Source: Microbispora catharanthi
Lineage (GTDB): Bacteria > Actinomycetota > Actinomycetes > Streptosporangiales > Streptosporangiaceae
Direction: 5' to 3'
Assembly (NCBI RefSeq): GCF_006334915.2
Contig: NZ_VDMA02000008.1
Span: forward strand, 304,426-368,425
Length of the DNA stretch: 64,000 bases
Position 1 is the stretch's first letter. Each line of letters starts with the position of its first letter. A program made the position numbers and the translations under genes. The notes below the pieces were generated by a model, which had not been told where the DNA came from, did not search any database, and saw only the letters and a program-made list of their open reading frames with translations. This document shows positions 41,939 to 50,530 of this stretch, one piece after another.

Positions 41939-41971
41939 GTTTGCTGCGTCGCTTGAGCCCCTCCCTTGATC

Positions 41972-42262
41972 GACAGGCCACATGGTGGACCGGTCGGCGT
42001 CGAGGGGGACAATGCCGAGCGATATCGAGGGCAGGGCGCTCACAGTGAGCAGGTGGCCGAGTTGCCCCGCCATGACGTCGGCTCCTCCGATCGGCGCGCG
42101 TAGAACGCTCTCCTCCAGAACCACGGCGAACCGATGGTCGCCCTGGTGGATGACGTGCTGCTTGTCCACGCGCACCTGAACCGCCTCTTCGACATCATCT
42201 CGGAGACCGCGACGTCGCATGAGTGCGGAGAGGACGGCGGCGATGTAGGCGCGGGTTTGCAC
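41972..42262 (-). pseudogene. Fragment of a DUF5753 helix-turn-helix regulator
   Basis: The minus-strand frame encodes the middle of a DUF5753 domain: QTRAYIAAVLSALMRRRGL, then DDVEEAVQVRVDKQHV, FAVVLEESVLRAPIGG and QLGHLLTVSALPSISLGIVP. The N-terminal HTH of such XRE-type proteins is missing because the sequence begins abruptly next to the terminator of tRNA-Leu. The C-terminal part is also lost after MWPV, where the frame runs into unrelated sequence. It is a remnant broken at both ends. Confidence 0.7.
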
Positions 42263-42274
42263 AGAAAAGCAAAA

Positions 42275-42307
42275 GCCCCGAGCCGATGACCTACATCTTC
42301 TCGGGGC
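42275..42307 (-). terminator. Terminator of tRNA-Leu
   Basis: GCCCCGAG (42275-42282) pairs with CTCGGGGC (42300-42307). On the minus strand the stem is followed by TTTTGCTTTT, a proper rho-independent signal 6 bp after the tRNA. Confidence 0.8.
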
Positions 42308-42312
42308 CTCTC

Positions 42313-42401
42313 TGGTGTCCGAGGGGGGACTTGAACCCCCATGCCCATCACTGGGCACTAGCACCTCAAGCTAGCGCGTCTGCCTATTCCGCCACCCGGA
42401 C
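42313..42401 (-). tRNA. tRNA-Leu (anticodon GAG)
   Basis: A class II tRNA of 89 nt including an encoded CCA. Acceptor GTCCGGG pairs with CTCGGAC (one G-U). The anticodon stem CTAGC/GCTAG encloses the loop TTGAGGT, giving anticodon GAG for CTC/CTT leucine codons. A long variable arm (TGCCCAGTGATGGGCA) and the T-arm GGGGGTTCAAGTCCCCC are present. Its 3' side adjoins gene fragments, so it may have been an integration site. Confidence 0.95.
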
Positions 42402-42611
42402 GTGGTGCCTCACGCAGGATCGTCATCCCGCGTCGGCTGATACAGGTTAGCACTCTCTCGCCCCTGCTTCATACCGGGAAACGGCCCTCGCGCAGATCGC
42501 CGGAGCCCGGGGGTGAACGTCACGCCTGTACGGCGGCAGGATGGAGGCGCGAGCCGTACGACGGGAAAGGCGGGGGGCCGCTGATCGGCCCACCCGGCAG
42601 GAGGAGGCGTA
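42402..42611. other. Intergenic region between tRNA-Leu and the M20 peptidase gene
   Basis: Holds the tRNA promoter region (minus-strand TAACCT near 42443-42448 is a candidate -10 box) and, at 42546-42560, a 15-nt copy of the right arm of the 40991-41029 hairpin. Confidence 0.4.
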
Positions 42612-43907
42612 ATGACCCCACGCTACGGGGAGGACGAGGTCGCCGAGCTGTGCCGCGACTTGATCCGCATCGACTCGGTCAACGCTGGGGACAACGCGGG
42701 GCCCGGGGAACGCGAGGCCGCGGAGTACGTGGCCGGCAAGCTGTCGGAGGTCGGCCTGGAGCCGACGATCCTCGAGTCCGATCCCGGACGGGCGAACGTG
42801 GTCGCCCGGGTCGAGGGCGCCGACCCGAGCAGGGACGCCCTGGTCCTCCACGGCCATCTGGACGTCGTGCCGTTCGACGCCGCCGACTGGACCCACCACC
42901 CGCTGAGCGGCGAGATCGCCGACGGCTGCGTCTGGGGCCGCGGGGCGGTCGACATGAAGGACATGGACGCGATGATCCTCGCCGTCGTGCGGCGGCGGCT
43001 GAGCGAGGGACGCAGGCCGCCCAGGGACGTCGTCCTCGTCTTCACCGCGGACGAGGAGGCCGGGGGCCACTACGGCGCCCAGTGGCTGGCCGAGCGGCAT
43101 CCGGAGGTCTTCGAGGGCTGCACCGAGGCCATCGGCGAGGTCGGCGGCTTCAGCGTGACCACCGAGAAGGGCCGGCTGTATCTGATCGAGGCGGCGGAGA
43201 AGGGCATCGCCTGGATGCGCCTGACCGCCAAGGGCAGGGCCGGGCACGGCTCGATGCTCAACGACGACAACGCCGTGACCGAGCTCGCCGAGGCGGTCGG
43301 CAGGCTCGGCCGTCACAAGTGGCCGGTGCGGCTCACGCCCACCGTGCAGGCGTTCTTCGAGGAGGTCTTCGCCACGGAGGTCAAGGCGGAGGACGCGGAG
43401 GCGGCGGTGGCCACCCTCGGGCCGCTCGCCCGGATGATCGGCGCCACTCTCCGCAACACGACCAACCCGACCATGCTCCAGGCGGGTTACAAGGCGAACG
43501 TCATCCCCCAGATCGCGACCGCGCACGTGGACGGCAGGTTCCTGCCGGGCTACGAGGACGAGTTCTTCCAGACCGTGGACGAGCTGCTCGGGCCGAACGT
43601 GACCAGGGAGTTCGTCTATCACGACGTGGCGGTCGAGACCCCCTTCAAGGGCCCGCTGGTCAAGGCGATGGCGGACGCGCTGCACGAGGAGGACCCGGGC
43701 TCGCGGGCCGTGCCGTACACGCTGAGCGGCGGCACCGACCTCAAGGCGTTCAGCCGCCTCGGCATCAGCGGCTACGGCTTCGCGCCGCTGCGGCTTCCCG
43801 AAGACTTGGACTTCTCCGGGATGTTCCATGGCGTCGACGAGCGGGTTCCGGTTGATTCGCTCCGGTTCGGCGTCCGGGTCCTTGACCGTTTCCTCGAATA
43901 CTGCTGA
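42612..43907 (+). CDS. M20/M25/M40 family zinc peptidase or amidohydrolase
   Basis: A cytoplasmic metallohydrolase of 431 aa. Metal-ligand motifs are LVLHGHLDVVP with His82 (Asp84 beside it), RGAVDMKD with Asp114, and TADEEAGG with catalytic Glu148 and metal ligand Glu149. A GHGS motif at the start of the dimerisation domain and GGTDLKAF near the C-terminus complete the pattern. AGGAGGAGG precedes the ATG. The family includes dipeptidases, acetylornithine deacetylase and succinyl-diaminopimelate desuccinylase; the sequence is closest in layout to the general M20 dipeptidase-like proteins of actinomycetes. Confidence 0.9.
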   Translation: MTPRYGEDEVAELCRDLIRIDSVNAGDNAGPGEREAAEYVAGKLSEVGLEPTILESDPGRANVVARVEGADPSRDALVLHGHLDVVPFDAADWTHHPLSGEIADGCVWGRGAVDMKDMDAMILAVVRRRLSEGRRPPRDVVLVFTADEEAGGHYGAQWLAERHPEVFEGCTEAIGEVGGFSVTTEKGRLYLIEAAEKGIAWMRLTAKGRAGHGSMLNDDNAVTELAEAVGRLGRHKWPVRLTPTVQAFFEEVFATEVKAEDAEAAVATLGPLARMIGATLRNTTNPTMLQAGYKANVIPQIATAHVDGRFLPGYEDEFFQTVDELLGPNVTREFVYHDVAVETPFKGPLVKAMADALHEEDPGSRAVPYTLSGGTDLKAFSRLGISGYGFAPLRLPEDLDFSGMFHGVDERVPVDSLRFGVRVLDRFLEYC

Positions 43908-43915
43908 GAAAGCCC

Positions 43916-43943
43916 TTGCGATCACGTGCCGTGCCGCTACAGT
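43916..43943 (+). promoter_or_regulatory. Candidate promoter before the TM protein gene
   Basis: TTGCGA (43916-43921) and TACAGT (43938-43943) are 16 bp apart, about 75 bp before the GTG start at 44018. Confidence 0.45.
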
Positions 43944-44017
43944 AACTCTCCGTTGGGGGTTGGATCCGCACCGGGCTGACCCAGCGGACTGTTGACTCAG
44001 CGGTTTGGGGAGGTCGC

Positions 44018-44644
44018 GTGACGCGCACGTCGCAGGAACAGTGGAGGGCGAGTTCGCCCTCCGCCGTTCCCGGCGTGCGCGTCACGTCTCCCGGCTCTGC
44101 GGAGCGGAGCCGGATGGCGCGGTTCGCGGCCGGCTCCCGTCTGGGCCGCCTGCTGGTCATCGGCGGGCTGATCGCCGCCGGATGGCTGTTCGGCGTGATC
44201 TTCGGTGTCTTCGGCACGGCGACGTCCGTGGCCGGGACCGCACCCTCACATGACGTCGCCGGGTCGGTTCTTCCCGATCATCTCTCAGGTCCGGACCTCG
44301 GTCTGCCGCCCTCGCCGGGCGCGGTCGAGTCCCACGGGAAGAGCACCGACGGTTTCCCCACGGCGGCGGACGACGTCTCGGTGAACGCCGAGGCGATGGC
44401 GGGGCGCACGGTCGACGGGCTCACCAGCCAGTCGAAGCCTCTGCTCCCTCCGCCCTCCACCGCGGACCACGCGCCCGCAGACCAGGGCCTGGTCCCGCAG
44501 TCGAGCGGTGGAAACATCCTGTTCGGGGATGTCGCGCGGGATGTGTTCGAACCGCGCTTCACCAAGCTGCCCGCCCCACTGGCGGCGGTTGTTCCCCCGG
44601 TGGTCCGCACAGCGGCGGACGACCCGTCTTTCTCTCCTGACTGA
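44018..44644 (+). CDS. Single-pass membrane or secreted hypothetical protein
   Basis: A 208-aa protein starting at GTG behind GGGGAGG. Residues 1-42 are Ser/Arg-rich and cytoplasmic-looking. A membrane helix or uncleaved signal spans about 43-66 (LGRLLVIGGLIAAGWLFGVI). The remainder is Ser/Pro/Asp-rich and probably disordered on the outside. No family recognised. It lies directly before the chaplin-type gene on the same strand, 204 bp away, and could belong to the same cell-surface process. Confidence 0.65.
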   Translation: MTRTSQEQWRASSPSAVPGVRVTSPGSAERSRMARFAAGSRLGRLLVIGGLIAAGWLFGVIFGVFGTATSVAGTAPSHDVAGSVLPDHLSGPDLGLPPSPGAVESHGKSTDGFPTAADDVSVNAEAMAGRTVDGLTSQSKPLLPPPSTADHAPADQGLVPQSSGGNILFGDVARDVFEPRFTKLPAPLAAVVPPVVRTAADDPSFSPD

Positions 44645-44848
44645 TCCCGCCTTCGTGCCGGTCCCCGTCGTACGGCGACCGGTGCCACCGCCTGCCCTCG
44701 CTCGTGGTGCCCGAGCGGCAGGCTCCCGCGGGTGACGCGGAATTTCCCATCCTCGTGACGTCCACGGCTCCGCTGTGCTCATGCGGCCTGGACATGCGTC
44801 GCGAGCTGTCAGGTAACCCCCCTAGAAGAACCACTAGGAGCATTCATC

Positions 44849-46939
44849 ATGCGAACGTGGGCGAAGGGCTCGGCCTCCGCGGCGTTTCTGGCCGCCGGCG
44901 TCATGGCCCTTGGCAGCGGTACGGCTTTCGCCGACACCGACGGCAGTCACTCGGTGCTCGGCGGCAACCAGGTCGACATCCCGGTAACCCTGCCGATCGA
45001 CATCAGCGGCAACGCGGTGGCGGTCGCCGGCGACTCCCGGGCCTCCTCCCTGGGCGGCGCGACCGCACAGGGCGCGGGCGTGGGCGCCGGACACAACAGG
45101 ACCTCCGGTGAGGGCAGCATCCTCGGCGGCAACCAGGTGGTCGCGCCGATCAACGCGCCGATCAACGCCTGCGGCAACGCGGTGTCCGTCTTCGGCCGGT
45201 CCGACGCGGGCTGCCGGGGCGGCGCGGCGGTCAAGGGCTCGGGGCGGCGCGCGAACGCGGGCGGCAACCGCACCAGCGGGGTGCACAGCATCGGGGGCGG
45301 CAACCAGGTGGTCGCGCCGATCACCGCGCCGATCAACCTGTGCGGCAACTCGATCGCCGTCTTCGGCGACGCCACCGCCGGGTGCCGTGGCGGCGCCTTC
45401 GTCGGTGGCGGCCGTGACGGTGTCCGCGCAGGTGGCAACCGCACCAGCGGCCGTGGCTCGATCCTGGGCGGCAACCAGGTGGTCGCGCCGATCACCGCGC
45501 CCGTCAACGTCTGCGGCAACTCCGTCGCGGTCCTCGGCGACGCGTTCTCGGGCTGCCGCGGCGGTTCGTCCGTGGGCGGCTCCGGCGGCCACGGCGGCCA
45601 CGGCCACGGGGGTCACGGTGGTCACGGTGGTCACGGCGGGTACGGCGGCCACCACGGAGGCGGTCACTGGCACCGTCCCGGCTCGACCGGCCACGACACC
45701 GACGGCCGCTACTCGGCCGGCAGCGGCACCCAGGTGGTCGCGCCGATCATCACACCGGCCGACGTGTGCGGCAACGGCTCGGGCAGCTGCCACGGCGGCT
45801 CCACGCCCGGTCACGGCGGTCACGGCGGTCACGGCGGGCATGGTGGTCACGGCGGCTGGTCCGGCGGTTGGTCCGGCGGCGCGGGCGGCAACCGCACCAG
45901 CGGGGTGCACAGCGTCGGCGGCGGCAACCAGGTGGTCGCGCCGATCACCGCGCCGATCAACGTCTGCGGCAACGCCGTCGCGGTCGTCGGTCACGCCTTC
46001 GCGGGCTGCCGCGGCGGCGCGACCGTGATCGGCGGCTGGAGCAGGCGCGGCGGCCACTGGGGCGCGGGCGGGAACGTCACGTCCGGCCGCGGCTCGATCC
46101 TCGGCGGCAACCAGGTGGTCGCCCCGATCACGGCCCCGATCAACGTCTGCGGCAACGCGGTGAGCGTCATCGGCCGGTCCCACGCGGGCTGCCGGGGCGG
46201 CGCCTCGGTCCTCGGCGGCGGTGCCGGTGCGGGCGGCAACATCACCTCGGGCAGGCACGGGATCCTCGCGGGCAACCAGATCGTCGCCCCGATCACCGCG
46301 CCGATCAACGTCTGCGGCAACTCCGTCGCCGTGCTCGGCGACGCCGCCGCGGGGTGCCTGGGCGGCGCCCAGGTGGGCGGCGGCTGGAAGGGCCACGGCT
46401 ACTGGGCCCACCCGCAGCACAAGGCCGCCCGCGGCGGGGTCATGCCCGCCATGCCGGGCGCGTCGGTGCTGTCGGGCAAGCACACGGTGCAGCCGATGAG
46501 CGCCGCCGCCACTCCTTCCGCTCCGGTCGTCGGGGACCTGCCGAACATGCTCGGCCTGCCGGAGACGCCGAGCCTGCCCGCCGTCCCCGCCGGGAAGGGC
46601 ACGAAGGGCGGCAGCACCCCCGCGGCCGTCTCCAAGGCCGGCGGCACGCTCGACGACGCGACTCGTTCGCTGCCCACGAACCAGACGCTGGAGGACGCGA
46701 CCGCCTCGCTGCCCGTCTCCGACACGGCGCGCAACCTCCCGACGGGCGACCTCGGGAAGAGCGCCGACGTGCTGCCGCTGGGCAAGCTGAGCCCCCTCAA
46801 GCTGATGAGCGCCGAGCAGCCCGTCGGCCTGACCGGGATGAACCCGGCGTCGTTCCTCGCCCTGGCCATCGGCGCCATGTTCGCCGCCTCGGCGAGCCTG
46901 TTCGCCGTCACCCGCCGCTTCCGGTTCGGCCGCAAGTAG
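44849..46939 (+). CDS. Multi-repeat chaplin-type cell-wall protein
   Basis: A 696-aa surface protein. A signal peptide (about 1-28, ending TAFA) is followed by eight chaplin-like repeats starting at 39, 94, 151, 208, 293, 359, 420 and 475, each about 33 residues. The consensus is GNQVVAPITAPINVCGN, then AVAVxGxAxAGCRGGA, with two Cys 14 apart. Repeat 1 lacks the cysteines and repeat 5 is shortened. His/Gly-rich tracts at 247-276 and 321-336 flank repeat 5. A Pro/Ala/Thr-rich stalk (530-655), the motif VGLTGMN (659-665), a membrane helix (667-687) and a basic tail suggest wall or membrane anchoring. Long Streptomyces chaplins have two repeats and an LAxTG signal. TAGGAG precedes the ATG. Confidence 0.88.
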   Translation: MRTWAKGSASAAFLAAGVMALGSGTAFADTDGSHSVLGGNQVDIPVTLPIDISGNAVAVAGDSRASSLGGATAQGAGVGAGHNRTSGEGSILGGNQVVAPINAPINACGNAVSVFGRSDAGCRGGAAVKGSGRRANAGGNRTSGVHSIGGGNQVVAPITAPINLCGNSIAVFGDATAGCRGGAFVGGGRDGVRAGGNRTSGRGSILGGNQVVAPITAPVNVCGNSVAVLGDAFSGCRGGSSVGGSGGHGGHGHGGHGGHGGHGGYGGHHGGGHWHRPGSTGHDTDGRYSAGSGTQVVAPIITPADVCGNGSGSCHGGSTPGHGGHGGHGGHGGHGGWSGGWSGGAGGNRTSGVHSVGGGNQVVAPITAPINVCGNAVAVVGHAFAGCRGGATVIGGWSRRGGHWGAGGNVTSGRGSILGGNQVVAPITAPINVCGNAVSVIGRSHAGCRGGASVLGGGAGAGGNITSGRHGILAGNQIVAPITAPINVCGNSVAVLGDAAAGCLGGAQVGGGWKGHGYWAHPQHKAARGGVMPAMPGASVLSGKHTVQPMSAAATPSAPVVGDLPNMLGLPETPSLPAVPAGKGTKGGSTPAAVSKAGGTLDDATRSLPTNQTLEDATASLPVSDTARNLPTGDLGKSADVLPLGKLSPLKLMSAEQPVGLTGMNPASFLALAIGAMFAASASLFAVTRRFRFGRK

Positions 46940-46940
46940 T

Positions 46941-46993
46941 CGTACGGCCGCGCGTGACGGCACGGGAACGCCTCCGGCGGCGACGGCCGTACG
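46941..46993 (+). terminator. Hairpin at the end of the chaplin-type gene
   Basis: CGTACGGCCG (46941-46950) pairs perfectly with 46984-46993 across a 33-nt loop, one base after the stop codon. Confidence 0.45.
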
Positions 46994-47124
46994 GAAGTGA
47001 TCCGGCGGCGCGCGGCTGACGGAGGCGAGGGATATCACTCGCCCGCGCCAGGGAGTGTCCGACAGATGCTCCCGGCGCGGGCGACCAGGACGCCCCCCCA
47101 CCGCCAGTGGAGGGAGGCACGAAC

Positions 47125-47165
47125 GCTTTGCCCGTTCCGGGGGCGCGGCCCGGGGCGGGCAAAGC
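47125..47165 (+). terminator. Second hairpin terminator downstream of the chaplin-type gene
   Basis: GCTTTGCCCG (47125-47134) pairs with CGGGCAAAGC (47156-47165), with further GC pairing inside. CCTTTT follows on the plus strand. Confidence 0.55.
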
Positions 47166-47249
47166 CCTTTTGTCGGGTACTGTTTCGGGACGGATGGAGC
47201 ACTTACGGTCATGGCGCCGACGACATTGCGGATGGGCAAAGCCCTTTTG
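47157..47249. repeat. Direct repeat of a 16-bp mini-hairpin
   Basis: GGGCAAAGCCCTTTTG occurs at 47157-47172 and again at 47234-47249, 77 bp apart. Each copy is itself GGGC-AAA-GCCC followed by TTTT, a minimal terminator shape. Together with 46940-47156 this is the only content of the 335-bp gap before the DUF5703 gene. Confidence 0.6.
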
Positions 47250-47274
47250 ACCGTGGCGTCCGCGCCCCCGAGGC

Positions 47275-47466
47275 TCACATGGTCCGGGCGGCCCGTATGA
47301 TCTTCCGACGCAGCCGGACGCGCCTGCTGCCGTCGGGATAAAGGCGTAGCCGCTCCAGTTCCCAGTCTCCGTGCTCGGCATGCTCTGTGAGCATCTGCCT
47401 CGCCACCTCACGAGGGGTGCCCCGAGGGAGATACAGGTCCAGATAGGAGTAGTCGAGCACAGCCAT
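47275..47466 (-). CDS. DUF5703 family small protein
   Basis: A 63-aa protein with the family pattern YSYLDLYLPRGTPREVARQM, then LTEHAEHGDWELERLRLYPD and GSRRVRLRRKIIRA. It is small, basic at the C-terminus and conserved in actinomycetes, with unknown function. GGAG precedes the ATG. It is divergent from topA, with 262 bp between; a TATTCT box near 47503 could serve topA. Confidence 0.8.
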   Translation of the reverse strand: MAVLDYSYLDLYLPRGTPREVARQMLTEHAEHGDWELERLRLYPDGSRRVRLRRKIIRAARTM

Positions 47467-47728
47467 TGGTCTCCGGGGCGTGCTAGGGAACTCGATGGGC
47501 TCTATTCTGCGTCTCCGTGGATAACAGCGCCAGGCGGGTTACATTCCCGGACATAACCGGGTAGCCCGAGGGGGAGGAACGTGCGGCGGCAGGTACCGTC
47601 AAAGCGGCGCCTCGTCGGCGCCCCACGGGGGTAAGCGCCCCCGGCCCGGACGACGAGGGTGTCATGAGCCGGGAGTACGAAGCCCGGCAGCACGGGGAAT
47701 GACAGCGGACAGCGAGGTAGGAAGCAGC

Positions 47729-50404
47729 GTGCCAGCCAACAACGGCAACGCCGGCGGAACCCGCCTGGTGATCGTGGAATCGCCCGCGAAGGCGAAGACG
47801 ATCGCCGGGTACCTCGGGCGCGGCTACATCGTCGAGTCGAGCATCGGCCACATCCGCGATCTTCCGGAGAAGGCCGATGACATCCCGGAGAAGTACAAGA
47901 GCGAGGCATGGGCCCGCCTCGGGGTGAACGTCGACCACGAGTTCGAGCCGCTTTACGTCGTGAACCCGGACAAGAAATCGCAGGTGTCCAAGCTCAAGCA
48001 GCTTCTCAAGGAAGCCGACGAGCTCTACCTGGCCACCGACGAGGACCGGGAGGGCGAGGCCATCGCCTGGCACCTGCGCGAGGTGCTCAAGCCCAAGATC
48101 CCGGTGCACCGCATGGTGTTCCACGAGATCACCCCCCACGCGATCAGGGACGCGGTCTCCAACCCCCGCGACCTCAACCTCCGCCTGGTGGACGCCCAGG
48201 AGACCCGGCGCATCCTCGACCGCCTCTACGGCTACGAGGTCAGCCCGGTCCTGTGGAAGAAGGTCAAGCCGCGGCTTTCCGCCGGTCGTGTCCAGTCGGT
48301 CGCCACCAGGCTGGTGGTGGAGCGCGAGCGGGAGCGCATGGCGTTCACCGCCGCCAACTACTGGGACCTGCAGGCGCTGTTCGACACCGGCCGGGCGGGT
48401 GACGACACCCGGACGTTCTCCGCCACGCTGACCGGTGTGGACGGCAGGCGCGTGGCCCAGGGCCGCGACTTCGCCTCCACCGGCAGGCTGAAGGGCTCCG
48501 ACGTCCTCCACCTCGACGAGGCCGCCGCGACGGCCCTCGCCGGCCGTCTGGAGGGCGTGTCCTACGCGGTGCGGTCGGTCGAGCGCAAGCCGTACACACG
48601 CAAGCCGTACGCGCCGTTCCGGACCACGACGCTGCAGCAGGAGGCGAGCCGCAAGCTGGGCTTCTCCGCCAAGTACACGATGCAGGTGGCCCAGCGGCTG
48701 TACGAGAACGGCTACATCACCTACATGCGTACCGACAGCATCACGCTGTCGGAGACCGCCGTCGCCGCCGCCCGCAGCCAGGCGATCAAGCTGTACGGCT
48801 CGGCGTACGTGCCGGACAAGCCGCGCGTCTACACCAGCAAGGTGAAGAACGCCCAGGAGGCGCACGAGGCCATCCGGCCGTCCGGCGAGGAGTTCCGGAC
48901 GCCGGGCGAGACCGGCCTGTCCGGGGACATGTTCCGGCTGTACGAGCTGATCTGGCAGCGTACGGTCGCCTCCCAGATGAAGGACGCGGTCGGCGAGTCG
49001 GTGTCGGTCAAGGTCGGCGGCACGTCCAGCGCCGGAGAGAACGTGGAGTTCAGCGCCACCGGCCGGACGATCACCTTCTACGGCTTCCTCAAGGCGTACG
49101 TGGAGGGCGCGGACGACCCCTCGACCGACCGGGACGACTCGGAGAAGCGCCTGCCCACGCTGACCGAGGGCGACCGGCTCACGGCGGCCGAGCTGACCGC
49201 GCTCGGGCACTCGACCAAGCCGCCCGCGCGCTACACCGAGGCGTCGCTGGTCAAGGAGCTGGAGGACCGGGAGATCGGGCGGCCGTCGACGTACGCGTCG
49301 ATCATCGGAACGATCCTCGACCGGGGCTACGTGTTCAAGAAGGGCACCGCCCTGGTGCCGTCGTTCCTCGCGTTCGCCGTGGTCAACCTGCTCGAACAGC
49401 ACTTCGGCAACCTGGTCGACTACGACTTCACGGCCGAGATGGAGAAGGTCCTCGACGACATCGCCAACGACCGCGCCGAGCGGGTGCCCGAGCTGCACCG
49501 GTTCTACTTCGGCGGCGGCGACGGCGACGAGGGCCTGAAGGAGATGGTCACCGACCTCGGCGAGATCGACGCCAAGGAGATCAGCTCGTTCCCGATCAGG
49601 GGGACGGACATCGTGATCAGGGTCGGCCGCTACGGGCCCTACCTCGACCGCGACGGCGCCCGGGTGAACATTCCCGAGGACATGGCGCCGGACGAGCTGA
49701 CCGCCGAGAAGGCCGAGGAACTGTTCTCGCGCCCGAGCGGCGACCGGGAGCTGGGCGTCGACCCGGCGACCGGCCGGAGGATCGTGGCCAAGGACGGTCG
49801 TTTCGGTCCGTACGTCACGGAGATCCTGCCCGAGGAGCCCGCGCCGGCCGACGGAAAGAAGCGGACGAAGAAGGCCGACGCGCCCAAGCCGCGGACCAGC
49901 TCGCTGTTCAAGACGATGTCCCTCGACACGATCACCTTGGAGCAGGCGCTGAAGCTGCTCCAGCTGCCCAGGGTCGTCGGCGAGATCGACGGCGAGGAGG
50001 TGACCGCGCAGAACGGCAAGTTCGGGCCCTACATCAAGAAGGGCACCGACTCGCGCTCGCTGACCTCGGAGGAGGACCTGCTCACGGTCACGATCGAGCA
50101 GGCCAAGGAGCTGTTCGCGCAGCCGAAGGCCCGTGGACGCGGCCGTGCCGCCGCGGCGCCGCCCCTTCGTGAGCTGGGCGAGGACCCGAACTCCAAGAAG
50201 CCGATAGTGGTGAAGGAGGGCCGCTTCGGTCCCTACGTCACCGACGGCGAGACGAACGCGTCCCTGCGCAAGGGCGACACGGTCGAGGACATCACGCTGG
50301 AGCGGGCGGCGGAACTGCTGGCCGAGCGGCGGGAGCGGGCTCCCGCCCCCAAGCGCACGACTCGGGCCAGGACCGCCGCGAAGAAGCCCGCCGGGAAGTC
50401 CTGA
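47729..50404 (+). CDS. topA: DNA topoisomerase I
   Basis: Type IA topoisomerase that relaxes negative supercoils, 891 aa. The Toprim domain has RLVIVESPAKAKT and YLATDEDREGEAIAWHL. The catalytic tyrosine is Tyr332 in GYITYMRTDS. The C-terminal third holds four zinc-free repeats marked by GRYGPYLDRDG, GRFGPYVTE, GKFGPYIKKG and GRFGPYVTDG, and a Lys-rich tail follows, as is typical for actinobacteria. I chose GTG 47729 because AGGAAG lies five bases upstream; ATG 47699 is in frame but poorly placed. It begins the conserved topA - phosphoesterase - tmk - holB segment. Confidence 0.96.
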   Translation: MPANNGNAGGTRLVIVESPAKAKTIAGYLGRGYIVESSIGHIRDLPEKADDIPEKYKSEAWARLGVNVDHEFEPLYVVNPDKKSQVSKLKQLLKEADELYLATDEDREGEAIAWHLREVLKPKIPVHRMVFHEITPHAIRDAVSNPRDLNLRLVDAQETRRILDRLYGYEVSPVLWKKVKPRLSAGRVQSVATRLVVERERERMAFTAANYWDLQALFDTGRAGDDTRTFSATLTGVDGRRVAQGRDFASTGRLKGSDVLHLDEAAATALAGRLEGVSYAVRSVERKPYTRKPYAPFRTTTLQQEASRKLGFSAKYTMQVAQRLYENGYITYMRTDSITLSETAVAAARSQAIKLYGSAYVPDKPRVYTSKVKNAQEAHEAIRPSGEEFRTPGETGLSGDMFRLYELIWQRTVASQMKDAVGESVSVKVGGTSSAGENVEFSATGRTITFYGFLKAYVEGADDPSTDRDDSEKRLPTLTEGDRLTAAELTALGHSTKPPARYTEASLVKELEDREIGRPSTYASIIGTILDRGYVFKKGTALVPSFLAFAVVNLLEQHFGNLVDYDFTAEMEKVLDDIANDRAERVPELHRFYFGGGDGDEGLKEMVTDLGEIDAKEISSFPIRGTDIVIRVGRYGPYLDRDGARVNIPEDMAPDELTAEKAEELFSRPSGDRELGVDPATGRRIVAKDGRFGPYVTEILPEEPAPADGKKRTKKADAPKPRTSSLFKTMSLDTITLEQALKLLQLPRVVGEIDGEEVTAQNGKFGPYIKKGTDSRSLTSEEDLLTVTIEQAKELFAQPKARGRGRAAAAPPLRELGEDPNSKKPIVVKEGRFGPYVTDGETNASLRKGDTVEDITLERAAELLAERRERAPAPKRTTRARTAAKKPAGKS

Positions 50405-50448
50405 CCCCCGATCCCCGCGTCTCGCGGTCCCGCCGGGGCGCGGTGGCC

Positions 50449-50496
50449 GGTGTGATGGCCGGTGCGGTGACAGGTGCGGTGACAGGTGCGGTGGCG
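50449..50496. repeat. Tandem 12-bp repeats
   Basis: Four units in a row, GGTGTGATGGCC, then GGTGCGGTGACA twice and GGTGCGGTGGCG, 45 bp after the topA stop. Confidence 0.7.
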
Positions 50497-50530
50497 TGCC
50501 CGGGCGCGGCTGCGCATCGCGTCGCCGCGC

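Noticed and set aside
45090..46380. Repeated nucleotide units resembling a CRISPR-like or minisatellite array
   Set aside because: The repeats are in frame and encode chaplin domains with conserved Cys and GNQVVAP residues; spacing is irregular and there are no unique spacers of constant length.
44834..47278. Long minus-strand frame opposite the chaplin-type gene
   Set aside because: Its repetitive composition only mirrors the chaplin repeats on the other strand.
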